A stretch of 64,000 bases of DNA from JAMXLO01 sp963812075 (GTDB lineage: Bacteria > Pseudomonadota > Alphaproteobacteria > Acetobacterales > Acetobacteraceae): the NCBI GenBank assembly GCA_963812075.1, contig CAWETN010000001.1:7383-71382 (forward strand), given 5' to 3'. The notes under the pieces were generated by a model that worked only from the letters and a program-made list of their open reading frames with translations, had not been told where the DNA came from and ran no database searches. The position numbers were made by a program, and so were the translations under genes. How positions within the stretch are numbered: position 1 is the stretch's first letter; each line of letters starts with the position of its first letter. Below, piece after piece: positions 1-9,942 of the stretch.

Positions 1-821
1 CGCGCCAGCGTCGGCTTCAACTCGGTCCGCTTCACCACCATGTCCACGATGCCGTGCTCATGCAGGTACTCGGCGCGCTGGAAGCCCTCGGGCAGCTTCT
101 CGCGCACCGTCTGTTCGATCACCCGGGCACCTGCGAAGCCGATCAGCGCGCCCGGCTCGGCGATGTGGACGTCGCCCAGCATCGGGAAACTCGCGGTGAC
201 GCCGCCGGTGGTGGGATCGGTCAGCACCACGATGTACGGCAGGCCGGCCTCCTTCACCAGCCGCGTGCCGATGATCGTGCGCGGCATCTGCATCAGGCTG
301 ATCGCGCCCTCCTGCATGCGCGCGCCGCCCGAGGCGGTGAACACGATCAGCGGCGCGTCCTGCAGCACCGCCAGCCGCGCCGCCGCCAGGATGCCGTCGC
401 CGACCGCGGCGCCCATCGAGCCGCCGATGAACTCGAACTCCATCGCCGCCACGACCGCCTGGTGGCCGTCGATCCGGCCGTGCGCAACCACCAGTGCGTC
501 GTCGAGATGTGTCTTGTCGCGCGCCTCCTTCAGCCGGTCGGTATAGCGCTTGGTATCGCGGAAGCGCAGCGGATCGGCGATCACCTTCGGCAGCTCGATA
601 CGGGTGAAGCTGCCCTCGTCGAACGTGTAGCCGAGTCGTTCGATCGCACCCACACGCATGTGGTGCCCGCAATGCGGACAGACCTTCAGGTTCGCCAGCA
701 GGTCGCGATGGAAGATCATCTGCTGGCAGGCGGGGCACTGGTGCCAGAGGTTCTCGGGCGCCTCGCGCCGCGCGAACAGCGTGCGGATCTTCGGGCGGAC
801 GAATTCGGTGAGCCAGTTCAT
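1..821 (-). CDS. accD: Acetyl-CoA carboxylase carboxyltransferase subunit beta (3' end outside window)
   Basis: Beta subunit of the carboxyltransferase half of acetyl-CoA carboxylase, which makes malonyl-CoA for fatty acid synthesis in the cytoplasm together with AccA. The N-terminus begins MNWLTEFVRPKI and carries the four-cysteine zinc finger of bacterial AccD (C29, C32, C48, C51). It continues into the crotonase-like fold with the SGGARMQEG and GGVTASF segments that build the oxyanion and acyl-CoA pockets. The frame is open without interruption for about 273 residues and runs off the left edge, so roughly the last tenth is missing. Its ATG overlaps the trpA stop by 4 bp (ATGA), which implies translational coupling in a trpB-trpA-accD operon, an arrangement common in Alphaproteobacteria. 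Confidence 0.97.
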   Translation of the reverse strand, partial: MNWLTEFVRPKIRTLFARREAPENLWHQCPACQQMIFHRDLLANLKVCPHCGHHMRVGAIERLGYTFDEGSFTRIELPKVIADPLRFRDTKRYTDRLKEARDKTHLDDALVVAHGRIDGHQAVVAAMEFEFIGGSMGAAVGDGILAAARLAVLQDAPLIVFTASGGARMQEGAISLMQMPRTIIGTRLVKEAGLPYIVVLTDPTTGGVTASFPMLGDVHIAEPGALIGFAGARVIEQTVREKLPEGFQRAEYLHEHGIVDMVVKRTELKPTLA

Positions 822-1629
822 GCGGGCACCCGGGCCCCACGCACGCCGGCGGCCAGTGCTCGCACCTGATCCAGCACCTGCGGCACCAGATCGGGCTTGC
901 CGAGATTGGCGGCGATCGTGCTGCACAGCGCCGAGCCCACCACGGCCGCGTCGGCGACGCGCACCGCTTCGGCCGCCTGCGCCGGTGAGCGCACGCCGAA
1001 GCCCACCGCGATGGGCAGAGCGGTGGCGCGGCGGATGCGCGGGATTGCCTCGCCGAGGTGCTCGGCCGTCGTGCTGCGGGTGCCGGTGATGCCGGTGATG
1101 CTGACGTAGTAGACGAAGCCCGAACTGCCGCGCAGGACCAGCGGCAGCCGCTTCTCGTCGGTGGTCGGCGCGACCAGCCGGATGATGTCGATGCCCTGTG
1201 CGGCCGCCTGCGGCACCAGGATGTCGGCTTCCTCGGTGGGCAGATCGACCATGATGAGCCCGTCCACGCCGGACGCCGCGGCGTCCGCGCAGAAGCGGTC
1301 GACACCGTAGGACAGGACCGGGTTGAGGTAGCCCATCAGGACGATCGGCGTTGCGTCGTCCTCGCGGCGGAACGCCCGCACCATGCCGAGGACGTTCACC
1401 ACCGTCGCGCCGGCGGCCAGCGCGCGCTTGCCGGCCGCCTGGACGATCGGCCCATCGGCCATCGGGTCGGTGAACGGGATGCCGATCTCGATCAGGTCGG
1501 CGCCGGCGCCCGGCAGGCCATGCAGCAGCGCGGTCGAGGTCGCGGCATCCGGATCCCAGGCTTCGATGAACGGGATGAACGCTCCGCGGCCCTCGCGCCG
1601 CAGGGCGGCAAACCGGGCAGCGATGCGGC

Positions 1630-1633
<4 letters not shown>
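818..1633 (-). CDS. trpA: Tryptophan synthase alpha chain
   Basis: Cleaves indole-3-glycerol phosphate to indole and glyceraldehyde-3-phosphate, and channels indole to TrpB. The 271-residue protein matches the family length. It shows the catalytic Glu in LIEIGIPFTDP followed by DGPIVQ, then the phosphate-binding segments GFGVRSP and VVGSA near the C-terminus. The start is GTG (protein begins VSRIAARF), chosen because this GTG overlaps the trpB stop as GTGA and the upstream sequence in this frame is only trpB shadow. It is coupled at both ends: 4 bp overlap with trpB and 4 bp with accD. No frameshift seen. Confidence 0.97.
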
Positions 1634-2850
<1,217 letters not shown>

Positions 2851-3303
2851 GTCGGGCTGTCTCCTTCCGCCGTGTCATAGCGCAGCCGGCAGCCAGGGTC
2901 ACGCCGCGGCGGGAGAACCACCGGCTGACCACCGCGACCCGTCTTGGTCTCCCGCCGAAGCCGCGCCGGAACGACAGGCTTTGACTTAGATGACACCAAG
3001 TTAATAAGCGGCGGCATTGATCGCGATGCGTACTTAATTTTGACAGCGCTTTTCATAAAATGGAGCGGCATTAAGGAGTTTCTGTAAGAAAATGTAACAG
3101 TTGAGAATATTTCGTTGACGATCAGGAGATCGTAGCCTTAACGTTACGTCGCCGCGAACCTGTCGCATAATATTCGTAAGTAAGGCCTTTTCAGCGATCC
3201 CTTGCCGAGAAGAGCAAGCCCAGCACAGCGCCCGGCTGAAGTGGAGAAACTTGTACGAATACAAGACGAGGCGCGGCTTATAATAAATGGAGAGAGTCTC
3301 GCA
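2851..3303. other. AT-rich divergent intergenic region between trpB and the first multicopper oxidase
   Basis: About 450 bases without a convincing gene. From roughly 2980 to 3300 the composition is clearly richer in A and T than the surrounding coding DNA. It must hold the trpB promoter on the minus strand and the MCO promoter on the plus strand. It contains the three-block element annotated at 3094-3145. A longer upstream reading frame from 3202 is open into the oxidase, but the paralogue has no equivalent extension, so it is not taken as coding. Confidence 0.7.
3094..3145 (+). promoter_or_regulatory. Putative promoter/operator shared by both multicopper oxidase genes (copy 1)
   Basis: Three short blocks, GTAACAGT (3094), TTGAC (3115) and CTTAACGTT (3137), recur at exactly the same relative spacing upstream of the second oxidase (6660, 6681, 6703), although the bases between them differ. 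TTGAC followed 18 bases later by TTAACG resembles a -35/-10 pair with 17-base spacing, although the -10 is far from consensus. It lies about 160 bases before the oxidase ATG. Preservation of spacing is seen directly; the promoter or operator role is inferred. Confidence 0.45.
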
Positions 3304-5577
3304 ATGTATTATCTTACAGAGAAGGCTTCGCGACGTCGTCAGCGCGAGGCGCAGCAGGCGCGCAACAACCGGGCAGAGATTGTCAAAGCGCTGTCGCACG
3401 GCCAGATCACCCGCCGCGACCTGTACAAATGGGGCATCTTCACCGCGACCGGCATGCTCGCCCTCAAGAACGGGCTGAGTCCCTTCGCGCCCAGCGCCCT
3501 CGCTGCCGTGCCCACCGGCACGCCGCGCAGCCCGCTGTTCGGAGCGCAGAAATTCACCCAGGAGATGCCGCGGCTGGCGCTGCAGACGCCGGTCCCCATT
3601 ATCCGGACGCCGGTGGATGGCAACCCGAACAACGACCTGGCCGTGTTCTCGACGCTGCCGAACGAACGCCCGGCCAGGCGCCTTTCGTACCATACCGACT
3701 TCACCGCCAACCCCGCCGATCCGCAGTACCGGAATCCGCTGACCGGCCGGGGACCGATCGAGGGTCGCCCGCCCGGCGAGGTGTTCGCGCACCAGCGCTG
3801 GAGCGAGTTCTTCCCCAAGGTGGGCTACGTGGAGTCGTGGACAGGCGTCGCGCCGAACAGCAGCTTCCACCCCAGTTTACCGGTCCAGGAGACGAACAGC
3901 GTCTGGACCTATGGGGCTGGCAATGTCACCGGCCAGGCGACGCTGCCGCCGCCCCTGTTCAAGGGCCGCTACGGCGAGCCGATCATCAGGCGGGTGTACA
4001 ACAACACGCCGGCCGACCGCACGCAGAACAACGGCTTTGGTCGCAACGAGACCGAGATACATTTCCACAATGCGCATAACGGCGCGGAGAGCGACGGCGC
4101 CGCCAATGTCCACCACTTCCCCGGCACTTTCTACGACTACCGCTACAGCACGACGCTGGCCCGCCGCGACAAGACCAACACCCAGGCGACCGACCCGCGC
4201 GCCTCGGGTCCCGACGGCAATGGCGGCCTGATCAACGTGGCGGGAGACTTCCGCGAGATCCAGGGCACCATGTGGTCGCATGACCACCGCTTCTTCTTCA
4301 CTGCTGAGAACGTCTACAAAGGCGCCGTCAGCATGATCAACTATTACAGCGGCCCCGACCGCGGCAACGAGGCGCTGGACGACGGCGTCAACCTGCGGCT
4401 GCCGAGTGGCTCGCTGCTGGACTCCGGCAATCTCGACTTCGACGTCAACCTCATCGTGTCGAACTCCGCATACGATGCCTCGGGCCAGCTGTATTTCGAC
4501 ATCTTCGACACCGACGGCTTCCTGGGCGACGTGCCGCTGGTCAACTTCGCCTATGCGCCGGTGTTCGAGGTGCTGCCGCGGAAGTACCGCTTCCGCATCC
4601 TCAACGCCTGCATGTCGCGCTTCCTCCAGTTGCAGCTCGCCGACGCGAGCGGCAACGCGGTGCCGTTCCAGTTCGTCGCCAATGACGGCAACCTGGTGGT
4701 CAACCCGATCCCGCTGACCGTTCTGGATCAGCAGGGCACGGCGGAGCGCTACGACATCGTCGTCGACTTCTCCAACTTCCGTGTCGGCGACAAGGTACAT
4801 CTGGTCAACACGCTGGTACAGACCGACGGCCGCCTGCCCGGTGGGCGGGTGTCACTGGCGAGCGCGCTGCGCGGCGTGCCGACCGATCCGATGGTCGGAC
4901 CGGTGCTGCAGTTCCGCGTCGTCGACCACGTGTTCAGCGTTGACGTCCCCGGCGTCATTCTGCGCTCGGCCGACCCCGATCCGAGCCAGGTTCTGCACAC
5001 TCTGACCGAGCAGATCCCGATCGTGACGCCGACACGCACCAGGGTCGTCAGCTGGGGGCGCGGGAATGCCGATTCGCGCCAGCCGAACGGCCAGTGCGTT
5101 CCGGACTGCCCGGAGACCGCGCAGTTCTTCTGGAGCGTCAGCGTCGACGGTGGCCAGTCCCATTCGATGAACGCCAACCGGATCAGCCTGCTGGTGCCGA
5201 AGCCGGGCGAGATCGAGCACTGGACCTACGTCAACAGCGGCGGCGGCTGGGATCATCCGATCCACCTCCATTTCGAGGAAGGCGTGACGATGAACCGGGG
5301 CAGCGCATCGATCCCGGCCACCGAGAAGCTGGTCCGCAAGGACGTCTGGCGGTTGCGCCCCGCCGGGCAGGTACAGTTCCAGATCCAGTTCGGCGAATAC
5401 GGCGGGTCCTATGTCAACCACTGCCACAACACCGTGCACGAGGACTTCGCGCTGCTGATGCGCATCCAGCTGGTGACCGGCGTTGCCGGGTCACCGCAGG
5501 CCGCGATCACCCAGACGCCCAACCCGACGCCCGACGGCGTGGTGTTCACCACACCGGAGGTCCTGAAGGAAGCCTGA
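3304..5577 (+). CDS. CotA-like multicopper oxidase, Tat-exported (MCO1)
   Basis: A 757-residue periplasmic multicopper oxidase of the CotA/bilirubin-oxidase-like group. A Tat-type signal (T36-R-R-D-L-Y-K-W, then a hydrophobic stretch to about A67) sits behind an unusually long basic n-region. The copper sites are all present: H253-F-H255, H326-D-H328 in a WSHDHR context, H651-P-I-H-L-H, and H706-C707-H708 with H712. The type 1 axial position (Cys+10) is Leu717, expected to raise redox potential. The ATG at 3304 is preferred over upstream starts because a GGAGAG lies just before it and the paralogue begins identically (MYYL). A SCO-cytochrome c gene follows 70 bases downstream. The substrate is unknown; metal, phenolic or bilirubin-like oxidation are all possible. 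Confidence 0.9.
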   Translation: MYYLTEKASRRRQREAQQARNNRAEIVKALSHGQITRRDLYKWGIFTATGMLALKNGLSPFAPSALAAVPTGTPRSPLFGAQKFTQEMPRLALQTPVPIIRTPVDGNPNNDLAVFSTLPNERPARRLSYHTDFTANPADPQYRNPLTGRGPIEGRPPGEVFAHQRWSEFFPKVGYVESWTGVAPNSSFHPSLPVQETNSVWTYGAGNVTGQATLPPPLFKGRYGEPIIRRVYNNTPADRTQNNGFGRNETEIHFHNAHNGAESDGAANVHHFPGTFYDYRYSTTLARRDKTNTQATDPRASGPDGNGGLINVAGDFREIQGTMWSHDHRFFFTAENVYKGAVSMINYYSGPDRGNEALDDGVNLRLPSGSLLDSGNLDFDVNLIVSNSAYDASGQLYFDIFDTDGFLGDVPLVNFAYAPVFEVLPRKYRFRILNACMSRFLQLQLADASGNAVPFQFVANDGNLVVNPIPLTVLDQQGTAERYDIVVDFSNFRVGDKVHLVNTLVQTDGRLPGGRVSLASALRGVPTDPMVGPVLQFRVVDHVFSVDVPGVILRSADPDPSQVLHTLTEQIPIVTPTRTRVVSWGRGNADSRQPNGQCVPDCPETAQFFWSVSVDGGQSHSMNANRISLLVPKPGEIEHWTYVNSGGGWDHPIHLHFEEGVTMNRGSASIPATEKLVRKDVWRLRPAGQVQFQIQFGEYGGSYVNHCHNTVHEDFALLMRIQLVTGVAGSPQAAITQTPNPTPDGVVFTTPEVLKEA

Positions 5578-5592
5578 TCGCCTGCTCGACCA

Positions 5593-5629
5593 CGGCCGAA
5601 GGGCGTCGCTGATGGGCGCCCTTCGGCCG
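5593..5629 (+). promoter_or_regulatory. Perfect 13-bp stem-loop between MCO1 and the SCO-cytochrome c gene
   Basis: Arms 5593-5605 and 5617-5629 are exact inverse complements (CGGCCGAAGGGCG on the left) with an 11-base loop. No T-run follows, so it is not a standard intrinsic terminator. It lies 15 bases after the oxidase stop and ends 18 bases before the chaperone ATG. It could stabilise the upstream message, attenuate read-through, or affect access to the GGAGGA ribosome site at 5638. Confidence 0.65.
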
Positions 5630-5647
5630 AACGCCATGGAGGAGCGC

Positions 5648-6631
5648 ATGCGCAGAAGGATCCTGACCAGGCTCGCCTGCCTGGCGGCGATGATCGTCTC
5701 GATGCCGGGCACACCCGACGCGCGCGGCAACCGCTGGGGCGCCGGCTACTTTCCCGACGTGTCGGTGACCACGCAGGACGGCAAGACGCTGCATTTCTAC
5801 GACGACCTGATCAAGGGCAGGATCGTCGTCGTCAGTTTCATCTACACCAGCTGTTCCGAGCTCTGCCCGATCGAGACGGCGCGTCTGGCCGAGGTGAAGG
5901 ACAGGCTGGGCGACGCCGTGGGGCGCGACGTCTTCTTCGTCTCGATGACCGTCGATCCCGAGCACGACACGCCGGAGATGCTCAAGGCTTACGCCGATGC
6001 ATTCGACGCCAAGGCGCCGGGATGGCAGTTCGTGACCGGACGGCCGGACGACATCAAGGCGATCAATGCGAAGTTCGGCGACCGCAGCGCGGACCGCAGC
6101 CTGAGCAGCCATCGCAACGAGGTGCTGATCGGCAACGACACGACCGGCGACTGGCAGCGCGACTCATCCTTCGGCGATGTCGATGAGCTGGTGATGACCA
6201 TCCGGCTGATGGACCCGGGGTTCCGCGACCAGGCCGGCGCCGGTCGGCAGGCGACCGCGGGCGGCTCCGACTATTATCAGCTCAGCGGCGAGCCGGGCCA
6301 GGCGCTGTTCAGCAAGCTTTGCGCACCATGCCACACGGTCGGTGGCGGTCGCCGCGTCGGCCCCGATCTTCTGGGGGTCGCCGGCCGGAGGGACCACGAC
6401 TGGCTGATCGAGTTCATCACCAACCCGCCGGGAATGCTGGCGCGGCACGATCCGACGGCGGTCGCACTCGCCGCCAGCTTTCCGGGCGTTCGGATGCCGG
6501 CGATGGGGCTTGGCGAAACCGACGCGGCGGATCTGGTCACCTACCTGCGGGACCAGACGTCCCGGCAGCAGGTGAGCGCGAAGATCAGCGCCGACGACAC
6601 TCATTCGCAAATAGAAAAAGTCGATAAGTAA
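5648..6631 (+). CDS. SCO1/SenC copper chaperone fused to a C-terminal cytochrome c domain
   Basis: A 327-residue periplasmic protein in two parts. Residues 35-190 are a thioredoxin-like SCO domain with the copper-binding CxxxC (C69-S-E-L-C73) and the conserved His155. Residues 208-310 are a class I cytochrome c with haem motif C225-A-P-C228-H229 and a candidate axial Met at M283 or M286 (RMPAMG). An N-terminal hydrophobic signal follows three arginines. The ATG at 5648 is chosen because GGAGGA lies 4 bases upstream; an in-frame ATG at 5636 overlaps that site. SCO proteins deliver copper or act as thiol reductases. Here the likely client is the adjacent oxidase, with the cytochrome as electron partner; both roles are inferred from position. 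Confidence 0.9.
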   Translation: MRRRILTRLACLAAMIVSMPGTPDARGNRWGAGYFPDVSVTTQDGKTLHFYDDLIKGRIVVVSFIYTSCSELCPIETARLAEVKDRLGDAVGRDVFFVSMTVDPEHDTPEMLKAYADAFDAKAPGWQFVTGRPDDIKAINAKFGDRSADRSLSSHRNEVLIGNDTTGDWQRDSSFGDVDELVMTIRLMDPGFRDQAGAGRQATAGGSDYYQLSGEPGQALFSKLCAPCHTVGGGRRVGPDLLGVAGRRDHDWLIEFITNPPGMLARHDPTAVALAASFPGVRMPAMGLGETDAADLVTYLRDQTSRQQVSAKISADDTHSQIEKVDK

Positions 6632-7047
6632 TAATTGGCATAATTCGATGTAATAAACGGTAACGGTATGTCGAATACTATTGACTATATTGACAAGTAG
6701 CGCTTAACGTTTTTTTGACACTGCATAGCGGCCGGGCCAGTCGCGCTCGGAGGACCTGAACCGCGAGTGATGCGTGCGCGACATCGGGGGTGATATGGCG
6801 GGTTCGAAGGAAGTGCGCGGCCGCTCGGCCGCCGGGGAGTGGGCGCGAGCGGAGCTGCGGGTACGGGAAGTGCCGCCGCTTTAGCTGCCGACGGAGCGCG
6901 GTGATTGCTGTCTCCGGCTCGTGCCGCCGCCAGGTTCGCCGACAGCGTCGGTGCACCCGGTGCGCTGCTGAATGCGGGACAGCGACCGAGCAGACATTCG
7001 TGAAGCCGTGCACAGGCCTCGTCAACACATGTCGGGTGGGGGTTGCG
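6632..7047 (+). other. Leader region upstream of the second multicopper oxidase
   Basis: About 415 bases between the SCO-cytochrome stop and the MCO2 ATG. The first 90 bases are AT-rich and hold the second copy of the shared three-block element (6660-6711). The remaining 330 bases are GC-rich, open in one frame, and resemble no protein I recognise. I see no RNA gene or repeat in it. Confidence 0.6.
6660..6711 (+). promoter_or_regulatory. Putative promoter/operator shared by both multicopper oxidase genes (copy 2)
   Basis: GTAACGGT (6660), TTGAC (6681) and CTTAACGTT (6703) match the blocks at 3094, 3115 and 3137 with identical spacing. A second TTGACA lies at 6690. It ends about 336 bases before the MCO2 start, a longer leader than for MCO1. 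The conserved blocks within otherwise diverged sequence suggest selection for a regulator or sigma factor site. Confidence 0.45.
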
Positions 7048-9325
7048 ATGTACTATCTGCCGGAGAACGCATCCAGACGTCGCCAGCGCGAGGCGCAGTG
7101 CGCGCGCGACAACCGTGCGGAAATCGTCAAGGCGCTGTCGCACGGCCAGATCACGCGTCGCGATCTGTACAAGTGGGGCCTGTTCACCGCGACGGGGATG
7201 CTCGCGCTGAAGCACGGCCTCAGCCCGTTCGCACCGAGTGCCTTCGCGGACAGCAGCGTGCCGACCGGCACGCCGCGCAGTCCTCTGTTCGGGGCGCAGA
7301 AGTTCACCCAGGTGATGCCGCGGTTGGCGTTGCAGACGCCGGTACCGATGATCCGCAAGCCGGTCGACGGCAATCCGAACAACGACGTGGCCGTGTTCTC
7401 GACGTTGCCGAACGAACGCCCGGCCAAGCGCCTTTCCTATCACACCGACTTCACCGCCAATCCTGCCGACCCGCAGTTCAGGAATCCGCTGACCGGCAGA
7501 GGCCCGATCGAGGGCCGGCCGCCGGGCGAGGTGTTCGCGCACCAGCGCTGGAGCGAGTTCTTTCCCAAGGTCGGCTACGTCTCGTCATGGGCCGGCGTCG
7601 TGCCGAACAGCCGAGTTCCACCCGAATTTCCCGGCCCAGGAGACCAACAGCGTCTGGACCTACGGAACCGGCACATTCGTGCAGGGCGCGCTGCCGCCGC
7701 CGCTGATCAAGGGGCGCTACGGCGAGCCCATCCTGCGGCGCATCTACAACAACACGCCGGTCGACCGCACGCAGAACAACGGCTTCGGCCGCAACGAGAC
7801 GCAGCTGCACTTCCACAACGCGCACAACGGCGCGGAGAGCGACGGCGCGGCCAATGTCCACCACTTCCCCGGCACCTTCTACGACTACCGCTGGAGCACG
7901 ACGCTGGCCCGCCGCGACAAGATCAACACCCAGGCGACCGATCTGCGCGCCTCCGGGCCCGACGGCAATGGCGGACTGGTCAATGTGGCGGGCGACTTCC
8001 GTGAGCTTCAGGGCACCATGTGGGCGCACGACCACCGCTTCTTCTTCACCGCCGAGAACGTCTACAAGGGCGCTCTCGGCATGATCAACTATTACAGCGG
8101 CCCGGATCGCGGCAACGAGGCGCTGGACGATGGCGTCAACCTGCGCTTGCCGAGTGGCTCGTTGCTGGATTCCGGCAACCTCGACTTCGACGTCAACCTG
8201 GTCGTGTCGGACTCCGCATACGATCCCTCCGGCCAGCTATTCTTCGACATATTCACCACCGACGGCTTCCTGGGCGACGTGCCGCTGGTCAACTTCGCCT
8301 ATGCGCCGGTGTTCGAGGTGCTGCCGCGGAAGTACCGCTTCCGCATCCTCAATGCCTGCATGTCGCGCTTCCTCCAGCTGCAGCTCGCCGACGCGAGCGG
8401 CAACGCGGTGCCGTTCCAGTTCATCGCCAATGACGGCAACCTGGTGGTGAACCCGATCCCGCTGACCACTCTGGACCAGCAGGGCATCGGCGAGCGCTAC
8501 GACATCGTCGTCGACTTCTCCAGCTTCCGCGCCGGCGACACGGTACAGCTGGTCAACACGCTGGTGCAGACCGATGGCCGCATGCCCAGCGGTCGGGTGT
8601 CGCTGACCAGCGCGCTGCGCGGCGTATCCGCCGACCCGATGGTCGGCCCGCTGCTGCAGTTCAACGTCGTCTCGCAGGTCTTCAGCGTGGACGACCCGAG
8701 CGTGCTGCTGCGCTCGACCGACCCCGATCCGAGCCAGGTTCCGGCGGTCCTCACACAGCAGATCCCGATCGTCACCCCGGTCAGGACCCGCGTCGTCACC
8801 TGGGCGAACGGCAATGGCGATTCCCGCCAGCGCAACGGCCAGTGCATTCCCGACTGCCCGCCGAAGACCGAATTCCCGTGGGTCGTCAGTGTCAATGGTG
8901 GGGAGGCCCACTCGTTGAATGCCAACCGGGTCAGCCTGCTGATCCCGAAGCCGGGCGAAGTCGAGCACTGGACCTACGTCAACGACGGCGGCGAGTGGGA
9001 CCATCCGATCCATCTGCACTTCGAGGAAGGCGTCACCATGAACCGGGGCGGCGCCGCCATCCCGGCCACCGAGAAGCTGGTCCGCAAGGACGTGTGGCGA
9101 CTGCATCCCGACGGGCGCGTGCAGTTCCAGGTCCAGTTCGGCGAATACGGCGGCGCCTACGTGCAGCACTGCCACAACACGGTGCACGAGGACTTCGCGA
9201 TGCTCATGCGGATCCAGATACTGAACGGCATCGCCGGCACGCCGCAGGCTGCGATCACCCAGACGCCCAACCCGACGCCCGACGGCGTGGTGTTCACCAC
9301 GCCGGACGTGCTGAAAGAGGCCTGA
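7048..9325 (+). CDS. CotA-like multicopper oxidase paralogue (MCO2), one frameshift in this sequence
   Basis: Close paralogue of MCO1, near-identical over long stretches and with the same architecture: MYYL start, Tat motif TRRDLYKWG, then HFHNAHNG, WAHDHR, HPIHLHFEEG and HCHNTVHEDFAML. The type 1 axial position (Cys+10) is Met, where MCO1 has Leu. The frame breaks near 7611: an extra base in AGCCGAG turns the expected NSEFHPNFPAQETN into a wrong frame, and homology resumes one frame over through to the stop. The same kind of single-base gain occurs in essential genes of this window, so I read it as sequence error rather than a true pseudogene. A second SCO gene follows 4 bases after the stop. 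Confidence 0.85.
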
Positions 9326-9329
9326 GCAG

Positions 9330-9918
9330 GTGCTCCGACGGATCCTTGACGGCGTCGTCTGCTTGGCGCCGCTGATCGCCGGGATGCCGGCGCTCGCGGC
9401 GAACCCGGCGCCGCCGCCGCAGGAATTGTCGGGGATCGGTGGGCCGTTCACCCTGGTCGATCAGGACGGGCGCACGGTGACCGATGGGACCTACCGGGGA
9501 AGCTGGATGCTGCTCTATTTCGGCTACACGCATTGCCCGGACACCTGCCCGATGGCGCTCAGCAACGTCGCCGAGACGCTGGATCGCCTCGACGCGGCAA
9601 CCCGCGCGAGGCTCCAGCCGATCTTCGTCACGGTCGATCCGGATCGGGATACGCCGGCGGTGTTGAAGGACTATGTCGGCGCGTTCGAGGGAGCGCGCAT
9701 TGTCGGCCTGAGCGGCTCGCACGAACAGGTGGCAGCCGTCGAGGCGGCGTACCGCATCCATGCGCAGCGTCGCGCCGGACGCCGACGGCGAATACAGCAT
9801 CGACCACACCGCGTTCTTCTATGTTGTGGACCCCGACGGACGCTTCGTCGCCCTCATCTCAGACCTGATGCAGCCGGAACGTCTCGCCACACGGCTGACG
9901 CAGATGGTCACGCGCTGA
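9330..9918 (+). CDS. SCO family copper chaperone, no cytochrome domain (one frameshift)
   Basis: A SCO1/SenC protein of about 195 residues. It has an N-terminal signal peptide ending near ALAA, the copper-binding motif in YTHCPDTCPM, the VDPDRDTP segment, and the conserved His in YSIDHTAFF near the C-terminus. A GTG start lies 4 bases after the MCO2 stop, so the two are almost certainly cotranscribed. The frame shifts near 9768, where an apparent extra C in CAGCGTC separates AYRIHAQ from VAPDADGEY. It parallels the upstream SCO-cytochrome fusion but lacks the haem domain. Likely role: copper delivery to MCO2 or to cytochrome oxidase. Confidence 0.85.
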
Positions 9919-9942
9919 GGGTTTGAGCCGGCGGCCGTCCGG

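Noticed and set aside
58..1305. Long minus-strand reading frame of about 415 codons spanning accD and trpA.
   Set aside because: It is an Arg/Pro-rich shadow of accD and trpA in another frame. The correct accD frame runs open to the window edge and gives perfect family motifs.
3279..3284. Perfect TATAAT just before MCO1.
   Set aside because: Transcription from it would start at about 3291, within the ribosome site, and no -35 lies at proper spacing. Probably chance in AT-rich DNA.
3202..3303. Upstream extension of MCO1 (start at 3202) adding 34 residues.
   Set aside because: It lies in the AT-rich leader, has no counterpart before MCO2, and a good ribosome site sits right before the ATG at 3304.
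7605..7615. Programmed frameshift in MCO2.
   Set aside because: No slippery heptamer or downstream pseudoknot was seen, and the same one-base gain appears in many unrelated genes here.
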